This document shows, in pieces, positions 1 to 12,300 of a stretch of 64,000 nt of DNA. The notes under the pieces were generated by a model. That model did not search any database and was not told where the DNA came from. It saw nothing but the letters and a program-made list of their open reading frames with translations. The DNA comes from Pratylenchus scribneri. Lineage: Eukaryota > Nematoda > Chromadorea > Rhabditida > Pratylenchidae. The translations under genes and the position numbers were made by a program. The stretch spans positions 372,001 to 436,000 of the forward strand of contig JAQSEB010000010.1 of assembly GCA_030063045.1 (NCBI GenBank). Reading direction: 5' to 3'. How positions within the stretch are numbered: position 1 is the stretch's first letter; each line of letters starts with the position of its first letter.

Positions 1-155
1 GAAACAATATTATATTTTTTAAAAAATACAAATGTTCAAATATTTATCCAAATTATTTGATTGAAAATGCAAATTATTAGGTAATGTACAATGTTTTTAA
101 TATTGGACCCGTCTTCTTAATATTCTCCATCAATCATGGGATGATGTAAAATTAA

Positions 156-1502
156 TCAGCCGAGAAAATTGTTCAAAAATCCTTGTGCCATTTCGCCGTT
201 GATCAGTCCATTCATTTGGTTGAACACGGTTGAAGGATTCTATAAATTTTATAGACCGTATTTCCTCTATTAGTCGCTTCTGGCTACTATTTTCAGTGAC
301 CTTCTACAGGGGGCTTTTATTAGAGAAGGGGGCTTTTATTAGAAAGAGTGCCTTTGTTTTTCAGAGAACCTCCAAATGGGGCAAAAATTCATATTACATT
401 TTTTCTCCTTAAAATCCTCAAAAGGGGGCTATTATTAAAAGGAGGGGGATTATTATTAGAAGGAGGGGGCTATTATTAGAAGGAGGGGGCTTTTATTAGA
501 AGGAGGGGCTATTATTAGAGGGAGTGCTCCTATTTTTAAAATCCTCCAAGGGAGGTTACAATTATATAAGAGGGGGCTTCCATTACAGAGGGCTACTAAT
601 AGAGGTAATACGGTATTATGAAATTTTAATTGTTTTCGAAAATAACCTGATCAATTAAGCCGGTAACTTCATCACACCGAGAGACGGAACTAAATGAAAA
701 TTTTAGGCTTTTTCAATCTTGGCTTTTGGGCCAAACCGTTGAAGATTTGTGGCCATTTGGATAGAGCCTTAATATTTTTAGTTTATTTGGGCAGTAAAAT
801 TTTTTACTGTACCCAAAATATTGCATTCGCTAATGGCCTTCCTCAACTGGCCACAATGCTCTCTTTCGGCGCCCATTTTACATGTTTCCTTACTGTAAAA
901 TTTGTATTCAAAAAATTTGAGAAAAATTCCCTTCTCATTATTGAGTACCATCGATTAGGGAGTTTTTGGCCAATATCACAATGAGGCAATAACCAATTTT
1001 AGAAGGCAATATACCATTTTAAAGCCCAAAGTGCCCTCTACAAATTGGCCTTTTAAAATTTTATAAAATCTAGGCATAAAAAAGTTACATGTCTTTGAAT
1101 GGAATAAACCCGAAATTTGTTTGTTGGAGGAAAAAGCCGCTTATTTTACAAATTATTTTAACATTTAAAAAACAATTAGAAAAGCCACTTTTTAGAGGAC
1201 ATTTAGGGCTTTCAAATGGCATATCGCCTTACTGAATTGGTCGCTTCCTTCTCGAGATATTGCCAAAAGAATGGGCAAGGTACTCATCGGTGGTTCAGTC
1301 TCCTCACCTCGCCCGGAATAAATCAATTTTGCCTGGGAAAAATTAAATTTTAATGTCATTAAAAAATTGGCTACCTCCCATCAATGCATTGCTAATCTCC
1401 TTTCCCCAAGTGTCCCATGTCTATAAATTAATATTTGGCTTTAAGCAAAAATCAACAACCTACCCTTTCATCAGCCCGCTTCACACAATTCCCATAGGCC
1501 AT
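156..1502 (-). CDS. Small 115-residue protein of unknown family, seven exons
   Basis: I do not recognise the family. Seven short exons join in frame from ATG to TGA: 1464-1502, 1375-1420, 1308-1332, 813-892, 737-767, 647-689 and 156-239. Every junction has GT-AG ends and matching codon phase, giving 116 codons. The product starts MAYGNCVKRADE, has cysteines at about 6, 42, 51, 62 and 81, and ends with GEMAQGFLNNFLG. No membrane segment is visible and no signal peptide is visible from this ATG. The cysteine spacing suggests a secreted, disulfide-rich protein, so an upstream signal-peptide exon may have been missed. The 416-bp gap between exons 3 and 4 is filled largely by a family D repeat. 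A family G repeat lies in the last intron. The phase agreement over six introns makes a real gene likely; its role is unknown. Confidence 0.62.
255..620. mobile_element. Family G inverted-repeat element with internal minisatellite
   Basis: The ends read ACCGTATTTCCTCTATTAG and, inverted, CTAATAGAGGTAATACGGT, matching family G copies at 7725, 57125 and 57715. The centre (about 300-600) holds a 20-22 bp tandem unit of the type GGGGGCTATTATTAGAAGGA, itself built from the terminal-repeat sequence. It lies in the last intron of the small 156-1502 gene. Confidence 0.6.
970..1285. mobile_element. Family D inverted-repeat element
   Basis: A copy of the 290-310 bp family recognised by GAGGCAATAACCAATT at one end and GAATTGGTCGCTTCCTTCTC at the other. 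Internal landmarks are CAAAGTGCCCTCTAC and TTTTTAGAGGACATTTAGGG. It is noncoding and sits in intron 3 of the small minus-strand gene. Confidence 0.7.
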
Positions 1503-2121
1503 TTTCTTTGGAGGTAAAAAAATTATTGAATTTATTGTCATTTCCTACCATAAATTCTCCAATAAATGGGACGCATCCTTAATTTAAATATATTTAAATA
1601 AATTAAAATTTTATTATTAAATTGAAATTTTAAATATTTAAATAAATTAAATTAAAATTTTAAAATTTTAATAATTGAAAAATGAAAATTAAACTTTTAA
1701 ATATTTATTCAATTAATTAGGCCGACCTTCTCCTTGTCTGAAGCCAAAATTTTTGTCAGCACCGGGAAATATGAAAAAGAAATGACAATAAAAATTTGTT
1801 ACTTACTAAACACTCACACTCATACTAATTTAAATATTAAATTAAAAATGCTATAATTTTAATTAAAAAATTATTAATTAAAAATATTAATAAAATGTGC
1901 CTAAAATTTTAATTAAAAATATTATAAAAAAATTCCAAAATTTTAATAAAAATTACTAATAAAAATTGCTTAAATTTTAATTAAAATTAATAAAAAAAAT
2001 AAAAAATTCTTAATAAAAATGCTAAAATTTTATAATTAAAATTTATAAAAATAATAAAATTTTAATTAAATTCTTAACAAAAATGCTTAAATTTTAATTA
2101 AAAATTTATTAATAAAGATGC
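1503..2121. other. AT-rich spacer between the first two minus-strand genes
   Basis: Mostly A/T homopolymer-like sequence, with repeated AAAATTTTAATTAAAAAT runs from 1570 to 2110. A less AT-rich patch at 1720-1790 could hold a promoter or a missed 5' exon of the 156-1502 gene, but I could not fit one in frame. Confidence 0.5.
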
Positions 2122-5100
2122 TTAAAATTGTTGAAGTGATGGAATTGATGGGGGCGGACTTCGTTGCCGAATTCCCTGCAAATCTGGCGAATTCACTGAA
2201 TTGCTTGATGAGGTGGGATTTTGCGCGCCCGAAAGCAATTTCATTGCCTAAAATTATTCGACTGATATTAAATTTCCAACACCAATTTTTTTGACCTGTC
2301 CAACCATCTTGTCCATTCCCATGAAACTCTCACGGCGATTTGGATCCTCCGGAATTTCTGTCCTTTGAGCTTCCCTCATTGTGCCTTGAAAATTTGAATT
2401 TTAGTTTCTGTTATATAATTTTAATATTTTCCATTAGGTAATTAGCAACGAATATAATCCAGCCTCTTTGTCCAATTCATGTCAAATTTGACCATCAATA
2501 TCTAATCTACATTTACCATAGAAAGCGTGAAAGGTAACTCATTTGTTAATTTCGACATTCCTTTGATAAGACAGTGGAATGTGAACGAAATAAGGTCAGA
2601 TTTGTGTTTAGCATACCTAGAATTAGCATTTGAGCTTTGAAAACATTTTTTGGTACTTGTCGGGCTAGTTATCTGCATCTGATTTTGAATTCCCCCAAGG
2701 AGTTGAATATACCATCCTTAGAGCTTAACAAGATTATTATGTGGGAATCCTGACAACTCCTGTGACCAAGTTTAGAGAAAAGTACATATTTTATAGGTAA
2801 TTTGTTGGCTATAATTTTATAAATTTCAATTTTTAGAATGTACTGTGCATTATATGTATTAAAATCGTATATAACCTCCGAGGAAACTTCCAGCCAATTG
2901 TTCAATCAAAGATCCACCTCCTGCCATTAATAGTTGTGTTTAATTTAAATTTCTTAAATTTTGCGCTTCGATAATTCCAACTCACCATTATTTGCTAATG
3001 GGATCCTATTTTCATCAGCTGCTGATGCAATATTCCCATCGGAGGCAATCTATTATTTTTTTCATATTTCCCATATAAATTAATCGCCGATTGACCTGTG
3101 ATTGTTGTTGTTGGCCAGTCAATGCATTTGCCAGATTTTGCCTGGCCGGATGCATCATATTTGTTAAACTTTGACCAAATATCTACAGAAAATTGTTTAA
3201 ATATTTTGTGTTATAAACAAACTTCAGAAGGACGTGCATTGAAATCAACCGGCTGAACTTCTGGACCCGATTTTGATCTGTAATTTTTTAAATAAAATTT
3301 TTCAGATGGATACATTTCTTGCTAAACCAGAACAGGCGGATTTGTTCTTAAAACAGGCGGAATTATTAAAATCAGAACAGGCGGAATTATTAAAATCAGA
3401 ACAGGCGTAATTATTAAAATCAGAACAAGCGGAATTATTAAAATCAGAACAGGCGGAATTATTAAAATCAGAACAGGCGGAATTATTAAAATCAGAACAG
3501 GCGGAATTATTAAAATCAGAACAGGCGGAATTATTAAAATCAGAACAGGCGGAATTATTAAAATCAGAACAGGCGGAATTATTAAAATCAGAACAGGCGG
3601 AATTATTAAAATCAGAACAGGCGGAATTATTTAAAGCAGAACAGGCGGAACTATTAAAATCAGAACAGGCGGAATTATTAAAATCAGAACAGGCGGAATT
3701 ATTAAAATCAGAACAGGCGGAATTATTTAAATCAGAACAGGCGGAACTATTAAAATCAGAACAGGCGGAATTATTAAAATCAGAACAAGCGGAATTATTA
3801 AAATCAGAACAGGCGGAATTATTAAAATCAGAACAGGCGGAATTATTAAAATCAGAACAGGCGGAATTATTAAAATCAGAACAGGCGGAATTATTAAAAT
3901 CAGAACAGGCGGAATTATTAAAATCAGAACAGGCGGAATTATTAAAATCAGAACAGGCGGAATTATTAAAATCAGAACAGGCGGAATTATTTAAATCAGA
4001 ACAGGCGGAACTATTAAAATCAGAACAGGCGGAATTATTAAAATCAGAACAAGCGGAATTATTAAAATCAGAACAGGCGGAATTATTAAAATCAGAACAG
4101 GCGGAATTATTAAAATCAGAACAGGCGGAATTATTAAAATCAGAACAGGCGGAATTATTAAAATCAGAACAGGCGGAATTATTAAAATCAGAACAGGCGG
4201 AATTATTAAAATCAGAACAGGCGGAATTATTAAAATCAGAACAGGCGGAATTATTTAAATCAGAACAGGCGGAACTATTAAAATCAGAACAGGCGGAATT
4301 ATTAAAATCAGAACAAGCGGAATTATTAAAATCAGAACAGGCGGAATTATTAAAATCAGAACAGGCGGAATTATTAAAATCAGAACAGGCGGAATTATTT
4401 AAAGCAGAACAGGCGGAACTATTAAAATCAGAACAGGCGGAATTATTAAAATCAGAACAGGCGGAATTATTAAAATCAGAACAGGCGGAATTATTTAAAT
4501 CAGAACAGGCGGAACTATTAAAATCAGAACAGGCGGAATTATTAAAATCAGAACAAGCGGAATTATTAAAATCAGAACAGGCGGAATTATTAAAATCAGA
4601 ACAGGCGGAATTATTAAAATCAGAACAGGCGGAATTATTAAAATCAGAACAGGCGGAATTATTAAAATCAGAACAGGCGGAATTATTAAAATCAGAACAG
4701 GCGGAATTATTTAAAGCAGAACAGGCGGAACTATTAAAATCAGAACAGGCGGAATTATTAAAATCAGAACAGGCGGAATTATTAAAATCAGAACAGGCGG
4801 AATTATTTAAATCAGAACAGGCGGAACTATTAAAATCAGAACAGGCGGAATTATTAAAATCAGAACAAGCGGAATTATTAAAATCAGAACAGGCGGAATT
4901 ATTAAAATCAGAACAGGCGGAATTATTAAAATCAGAACAGGCGGAATTATTAAAATCAGAACAGGCGGAATTATTAAAATCAGAATAGGCGGAATTATTA
5001 AAATCAGAACAGGCGGAATTATTAAAATCAGAACAAGCGGAATTATTAAAATCAGAACAGGCGGAATTATTAAATCAGAACAGGCGGAATTATTCTAAGT

Positions 5101-5658
5101 AAATCAGAACAGGCGGAATTATTAAAAATCAGAACAGGCGGAATTATTAAAAATCAGAACAGGCGGAATTATTAAAATCAGAACAGGCGGAATTATTAAA
5201 ATCAGAACAGGCGGAATTATTAAAATCAGAACAGGCGGAATTATTAAAATCAGAACAGGCGGAATTATTAAAATCAGAACAGGCGGAATTATTAAAATCA
5301 GAACAGGGGGAATTAATCTAGCTAGACGTAAAACAGGCTGAATTAACCTTTAAAAAACATTCCAGCTGAACACACTTACATTACATCCCCATTGCTTCTG
5401 AGCATTTGTGCCCCAAATTGTGTGCCAACTTGCATCAATTCAGCAATATCTCGGGGGGAAATTAAACTCATCAGCGAAGGCTGCTGATGTGTCCCTAATT
5501 GCCCATCGGTTGGGAATTTCTTTAAGCAGTAAAATTTGCTTATAGCAAAATTTAAAAAAAAAAACAACCTGAGAATGGACGACATGCAGTTTTTCAAAAA
5601 GAGAAATAATCAAAATTAAAATGACACGGAAAATCGGCGTGGATGATGGTTTAATCAT
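2122..5658 (-). CDS. Secreted protein of unknown family, 231 residues
   Basis: Eight exons join in frame from ATG to TAA: 5569-5658, 5380-5519, 3223-3277, 3096-3182, 2986-3049, 2876-2920, 2296-2384 and 2122-2247 (232 codons). Exon 1 encodes a signal peptide: a short polar start, then a hydrophobic core (VILILIISLF), with likely cleavage after VVHSQ. The mature protein has few cysteines and is rich in Gln, Asn, Ser and Met (ALTGQQQQSQ), with a Gly-rich stretch (NNGGGSLIEQLAGSFLGG) and a Pro/Ser-rich tail ending IPSLQQF. I recognise no domain. It looks like a low-complexity secreted worm protein. The 2.1-kb second intron is almost entirely a 24-bp minisatellite; other introns are as short as 46 bp. 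The exon model is well supported by phase; function is unknown. Confidence 0.75.
3327..5315 (+). repeat. 24-bp minisatellite, about 82 units, open as ELLKSEQA
   Basis: The unit GAATTATTAAAATCAGAACAGGCG (shown as 24 bases only by type; key parts GAATTATTAAAA and TCAGAACAGGCG) is repeated from about 3327 to 5310. Read on the plus strand it codes E-L-L-K-S-E-Q-A without a stop from about 3411 to 4985, with no ATG. Stops occur near 3408 and 4986, and one-base slips appear after 5071. Variants are mostly silent or mild: CAA for CAG, CTA for TTA, TTT (F) for TTA (L), GCA (A) for TCA (S). The variants recur at fixed offsets, showing higher-order units. It lies inside intron 2 of the secreted gene on the other strand. 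The same unit recurs inverted near 39950-40430. Confidence 0.9.
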
Positions 5659-6387
5659 TTCAAATGTTTTTTTTTGTTGCTTTCAAAAGTTTGCAAATTT
5701 TTTTGGTTTTTGTGAAGATCACTTTCAAATGTGACCTCAATTCACAACAAATTTACATGTGAAAATTTCGATTTCCTACGCTTACGCGCGCTCACTGTTT
5801 TTGGAGAGCAGCAGTGCGAATTGGCAAGCCCGACAGAATGAGGGAAAATTTGGATATTTGGTAGGAGGATATGGATATTGACCGAGAAAGGAAGAGGAGA
5901 TGGGAAAAGGGACTGGTATCGGCGCCACAGGGGCTCGGCGGTGGGGAGGATCAGTGGTGGTCTGATTCAGCGATTTAGTAGGCAGAAGAGGATGCATGAC
6001 CGGCTATTTGCTTTGCACTTGGTGATGGTCAGCAACCAGCAAAAGTAGCAGCAGATGATGTGTGGTTTTACAAGTTGGTGTGGAAAAAACGGCAAGAATT
6101 GCTTGGGGGAAAACCACCAAAAGTAAAACCAAGCAAATCAAGTTTTATTTTGGGTTGGGTTGGATATGGATATGTGCATTTTATGGTGTAATATTAATGA
6201 ATAATTACCCGGAAAAAATGATTAGCAAATGCTTTACTCATCACAAAAGAAAATAAAATGAATTACACATCACAAAAAATGGTTACTAAATTTTATCCAG
6301 AAAATATAATTTACATCGCAAAAAAATGAAATAAATGGTTAGCAAATTACCATGAAAAAATAGATTAAAATTCATCATTCATTTTGT
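5659..6387. other. Intergenic region upstream of the secreted gene
   Basis: Holds the presumed promoter of the 2122-5658 gene and the 3' flank of Rabex-5. The stretch 5780-6000 is clearly richer in G+C and carries a 71-codon Pro-rich open frame on the minus strand (5782-5997). That frame has no signal peptide or domain, and I cannot tell whether it is a gene. Confidence 0.35.
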
Positions 6388-9300
6388 TCAATTTTGTACA
6401 TCACCTTTTTGATTGTTTTGTTCTGAAATTCTTTCAATAATTTCTTTTGTTGCCTCCGAATCTTGTTCAACAAATTCTTTGACTTCTCTTTTGAATTTGG
6501 CGCAATCACTAAAAAAAAAAGTATTTATTAAATTTTTAACATAGATTTTTGGCCCGTAACTCAAAAAGGAAGCAACCAATTCAGGAAGGCGATATGCCAT
6601 TTGAAAGCCCTAAATGTCCTCTAAAAAGTAGCCAATTCTAATTGTTTTTGAAATGTTAAAATAATTTGAAAAATTAGTGGATTTTCTCTAACAAACAAAT
6701 TCGGGTTTATTCCATTCAAAGACATGTAACTTTTTTAAAGCCTGGGGCCTTATTCTCATCTCCGGATTTATTGCTAAATCCGGATTTATTTCTGAAATCG
6801 CGATTTAATTTTCTAAATCGGCATTCTCATCTTCGGTTCTTAAATCCAGATTTAGACTAAATCGCGATTTATTTAATCGCGATTTAGCGTTTGCTAAATC
6901 GCGATTTAGGACCCTAAATCCTATTTTCTTATTCTCATCTTTTAGCAATAAATCGGGATTTATTTTTATAAAGGGAAATTAAATCCTAGTCTGAGGCACG
7001 ATTTAGCATGGATTTAGCAGTTAAAAAATCATAAAAAAATTATTTTTAATTATAATTGAGTCAAATATTTTTTTAAATGATAAGAATATGTTTATCTATC
7101 ATTTAAAAATAATTTTAAATAAAATTTCAATAAAATTAATTTTTTTCTATTTTTCCAATTTTTTGCCTTTTTTATGAGAAAAATATTTCTGACAATTTTT
7201 ATATTCAAAAGAAAAAATTTAATTTTATTTGAACGATATTTTACTAATTTTCTCATTTATTTATTTATTTTCCTTTGATTTTCCTCTTTTCCCCTGCCTA
7301 AATCCGGATTTAATAAATACCGATTTAGTAAATCGCGATTTAAGATGAGAATAACGATTTAAGAAATTTTTAAATCCCGATTTAATAAATCGCGATTTAT
7401 GGCTAAATCGCGATTTAATAAATCCGGAGATGAGAATAACTCCCCTGGATAATATAAATTTTAAAAGGCCTCTTTTTAGAGGACACTTTTGGCTTTAAAA
7501 TGGTATATTGCCTTACAGAATTGGTAATTTCCTTTTTGAGTTATAGGCCAAACAATCCAATTCAGGTACCAAATTGCTAAAATAAATACTCACCTTTCAA
7601 TTTTCTCTTCAAGTTTCCCAATTTTGGCGTTGAATTCATTTTGTGCCTGCAAAAGTCCATCCAGCCGTTTCAACGAATTCCCAATTGATCGCATTACCTT
7701 AAAAAGTGGAATAAAAAAAATCAATTACCGTAAATTCTCTATTAGAAGCCCTTCTTCTCTAATAATAGCCCACTCTACCGTATTTTTAAGGAGAAAAAAG
7801 TAAAAATTTAAATTTTTTGTCCCCTTTGGAGGATCTATGAAATCTATTTAAGCCCCGAGGCTTCTAATAGAATAAATACGGTAATTTAAATTTCAATTTA
7901 CATATGTATTCAATGCCCTTGTGGAGGGTGGAACCAATTTCCCCGTAGTGTATCCCTCAAATTCATCCTCGCTAATTTGTAAATGACTGGCCTTCATGTC
8001 TTGGATAAAATAGATTGCACTTAAAATAATTTAATTTTGATTGAATTAATAATTTACCTCATCAAATTTGTGTAGTAATATCCTGAAAAATTTACAAATT
8101 AAAGTTATTTTTATCGACAAAAAAATTTTTGCCATATTTTTAAGGGCATAAGCTTTGGTTAAACCAAATTCCATTGTAATAATGTACTGCCCGATAGTCC
8201 CTTATTATATCCAGTGTATTGGTAACTTCAACTTGTATCCTTTTTGTGAAAAACTAAAGAAGGAAAAGGAACCCACTGTCTATGCTACCGTAAATAAAAC
8301 TAACTGACAAACAGACCATATTAAATATTAAAAACTAATCTTATATCTTATAGATGTATATCTTAGGATTGTCAAATTTTAAGTAGAATTAGAATCATCT
8401 GTGAAAAGTTTAAAATTTAAGGGGCTTGCTTTGATTTTTTAAAGAAAATTAGGTGGAAACTGAACAAACAAATATCACATGGCTGAAGTCCTAATTCTAA
8501 TACTTTGTTATGATCAAGAAAATGTATCTAAATGAAAATTAAGTTGGTTTGTGCTAACCCAAAATTATAATTCATCAAAAGTAAAATTCAAATATTTGAC
8601 CCACCGTATTCTCCACGCATATGTCTTGAGGGAAGGCCAAAGCGGCTGATGAATTTCAAATTTGATTGGATCAGTGGTGGATTCGCTTTGAGTACAACCA
8701 AAATTAAAACAGGCAAAAATTCATCGGCACTTGCTGGGGCACCTGAATTATAGATTAAAATTTATTTACTAAAATTTTATTAAAAATAAAACTGACCAAA
8801 TCTGCTTTCTTTCAAAGCATCAAAAATGTTTTTTGAACTTCGAACCAAACAATCCCTAAAAAGGTGATTTTAATTGATCATAAAATGAGTTGAAAATTAC
8901 ATTTTCTTTATGACCGATCGGTGGCTGTTCAAATCAATTATTTCCGTGATGGCCTAGAAAAAAAATGTAAAAATTTTTAATTTATTTCATTATTCCATTG
9001 AAAATGAATTTTGGGCAAATGCCATTTTATTAATATTTTAGAGCCTTTTGATTGGAATAATTAAAGAAAAAAAAATTTGAATTTGTTTTAGAAATTGCGC
9101 TAAAATTTTAGTCCTCCAAATAGGGGCAAATATGCCAATTTTTTAGGCAGTTTTGCGCCATATTTGGCCATTATATTCTAACAAATTTAATATTTTTTTT
9201 TATCAAATATTTTTAAATCAAATCTACTACAGAAAGGAGATTAACTCATATTATATAAAAATTGCTAAATGTCAATTCGTTTCGAATCGAACGTTTGTCA

Positions 9301-12300
9301 GTCAGTCATTTTTAGCAAATTTTTTTTCCAACTGATGAGCAAATTGAATATATATATTTCTGTGGGTGGATCTTTTGGATTTTAAGATGCCTCTTCTCTA
9401 TTTTAAATCCAAATTCAACCCACCTCATTTAAATATTCCTGCACTTGGGCCGAGGTTTCATCCAATGCCGTCTCCAAAAAGCCATTTATGACCCAATTCA
9501 GTGATCGAATTCGGGTTTGTAGACTTAAATCCTCCGCCTCTTCCTCAGTTCTATTAAATAGGAAAATTGATTTTATTTAAAATTTTATTTATTTTTAATT
9601 TATTTTTAAATTTTATTTTAATTTTTAATTTTATTTTTAATTTAATTTTAAATAAATTTATAATTTTATATTTATTTTAAAATTTATCTTAATTAATTTT
9701 TAATTTTATTATTTTTAATTTAATTTTTAATTTCAAATTTATTTTAAATTTAATTTAAAATTTATTTTAAATTTAATTTTTAATTGAATTTTTAATTGAA
9801 TTTTCAATTGAATTTTCAATTAAATTTTTAAATTTTATTTTTAAATTAAATTTTTAAATTTTATTTTTAAATTAAATTTTTAATTAAATTTTTAAATTTA
9901 TTTTTTCAATTTAATTTAATTTTTAATTTAATTTTTAAATTTAATTTTTCAATTTAATTTAATTAAATAAACAAAAAACCTTGAACCAAACAGAATATTA
10001 TATGCTCGAGTGCAAACAAATGTTTCAATTTCGGTCATAAATTGTGAAAATTTGAAATCTTCCGGTGGTTTTATTTTAATGATTTTCTCTTTGGTTGTTT
10101 GATAGAATGATTGGACGGAATTGGAAAGTTCCTCAATGGGCGAAAATTCATTCTAAAAAAATTAAATTTTAAAATTAGGAGTAATAGTTTTTTTTACCCA
10201 AAATTGGTTTTTGATTCCTAATAAATCCGAAACCGGTTTTAGACCCTACAAACTTATATCATTTTGTAGATCTCATCGAGACTCGTCGAATGGTATATAA
10301 AATATCAGGTTTTTGGCCAAAAAATTAAAAGAGTTTAACCGTTTAAACCATAACTTCCAGTTTTTGGTTTTAAACCACTTTAATTTTGGGCCAAAACATG
10401 CCATTTTATATAACCATTCAATGCGTCTCGATGAGATCTACAAATTGGTTATAAGGTTTATATGGTTTAAAGTTTCTGATTTATTAAAAGTCAAAAAACT
10501 TTTGGGTAGGTTAAAATTAGTATCCTAAAATTAGTAATTAAATTTTGTAAATTTTACCTTTTGTAAATTTTCAACAAATCCGCAACAATGTTTGCCCAAT
10601 TCCTTTGAAAATGTCGCATCAAAAATGTCGTCAAAATATTTTTGCAGCTCCAAAGTGGCATCATTGCTTTCCGGACTCATTGGCCTTTAAAAAAATTTTT
10701 AAAAATTGAATTTGTAAAAATTTTGTTGAAAATTATGCAAAAATGGCCGTATTATCATATGAAAAAATTATTGGCCCCGTCGCGGGTTCGAACCCGTGGC
10801 CACCTTAGCCCGTAGTAAAAGACCGGGGAAAAGAGAAGGTTCCCCCGATTTTGGGGGAAAATTCCCAAATTTGGTAGTAAAAGAAGTTCCCTTGATTTCA
10901 AGGGAAGATTCCCTCGATTTTTCCCCCGATTTCGAGAGAAAAATTTCCCAGTAGTAAAAGAAAATTCCCGGGGAGGTTTTGCCTTGTTTTTGGGGGAACC
11001 TTCCCCCGAAATGTTCCCCTAGAAATAGTTGGGGAACTTGCCTACCCTCACCTTTTATTTAATTAATTAAAAATATTTAAAAAATAGATAAAAATATGGA
11101 ATAAATTGTGGCTAATAGAAAAGACTCTGCTCTATTTTCCTATATAAAAATTTTAATTTTTTGTTCATGTTTACTATTTTTAATATAATTTTGAAAATCA
11201 ATTTAAGGTTCATAAGAATGCCCAGAATTTTTTACATATCCCTATGGAAGAAAAAATATTTTACAAAATAATACAATTTATTTATAGATTTTTAAATAAT
11301 ATTTGTAAAAGGGGAAGATTCCCCCGATTTCGAGGGAAAGGGGGCGGGATTCCCTTAATTTCTTTTACTACCATTTTTCCCTTGAAAATGAGGGAAAACT
11401 CTCCTGAAATTTTCCCCGGGAAATTTCCCCGGAAATCTTCCCCTGTCTTTTACTACGGGCTCTTATTACTGCGTTAATCCAATAGACTAAAGCAGGCATG
11501 ACCACGGCTACGGCTAAGCCGCGGTTAGCCGCGGCTAGCCGCGGCTACGGGCGGCTAACGGCTACAAATTTTGAAAATTTGACGGCTAAAGGGCGGCTAA
11601 CGGCTATAAACCCATAGCCGCGGTTAGCCGTGGGATAGCCGCCATCCACAAATTTTCTATTTTTTAAAGAACTTTTCTTAAAATTCCCTCCATCAATATT
11701 TATTATTTTTTAATTTACAAATTTTTGCCATATTTTAAAATTTTTTGGTAAATAATTTGCAAATTTTTCCCAGCGGGATAATTTTTTGCCTATTTTTTCT
11801 TTTCTGGACTATTTTTTAAAAATTTTTTTGACCAAAAAATTTTTTTCTAAAATACGGCTAACCGCGGCTAGCCGCGGGCGGCTACGGCTATAAAATTTCA
11901 AAAAATAGGCGGCTACGGGCGGCTACGGCTATGAAATAGCCACGGCTAAAACGGCTACGGCTACAGAAAAATTGTAGCCGTGGTCATGCCTGGACTAAAG
12001 GGCCCCGTTTGATGTCTCTTCATTTTTCCCTTTTCCACCAAAAATAAAGACAGAATTTTTAAGTGACAGAGATTGCAAAAAATAAGTACTTTTTTAGGTT
12101 TTTTCTTAGTAAAATTTACCAAAATCGATTTCTAAAATCACAAAAATTTTTATTTTTTGGTATTTATTGAATTTAACGAATTTTCCCTAAAAATTGAAAA
12201 AATTCGTAAAATAGTATTTTTTTTGCAATTCCAAAGTGGCATCATATTGCTTTCCGGACTCATTGGCCTACAAAAAATTTTTTTAAAAATTTATTTTTTT

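Noticed and set aside
694..984. 96-codon plus-strand open frame
   Set aside because: It overlaps two minus-strand exons (737-767, 813-892) of an in-phase gene model and runs into a family D repeat.
3327..5315. CRISPR array
   Set aside because: Units are contiguous, without unique spacers, and the genome is eukaryotic.
5782..5997. 71-codon Pro-rich minus-strand frame
   Set aside because: No domain, signal peptide or splice partner; kept only as a note on the intergenic region.
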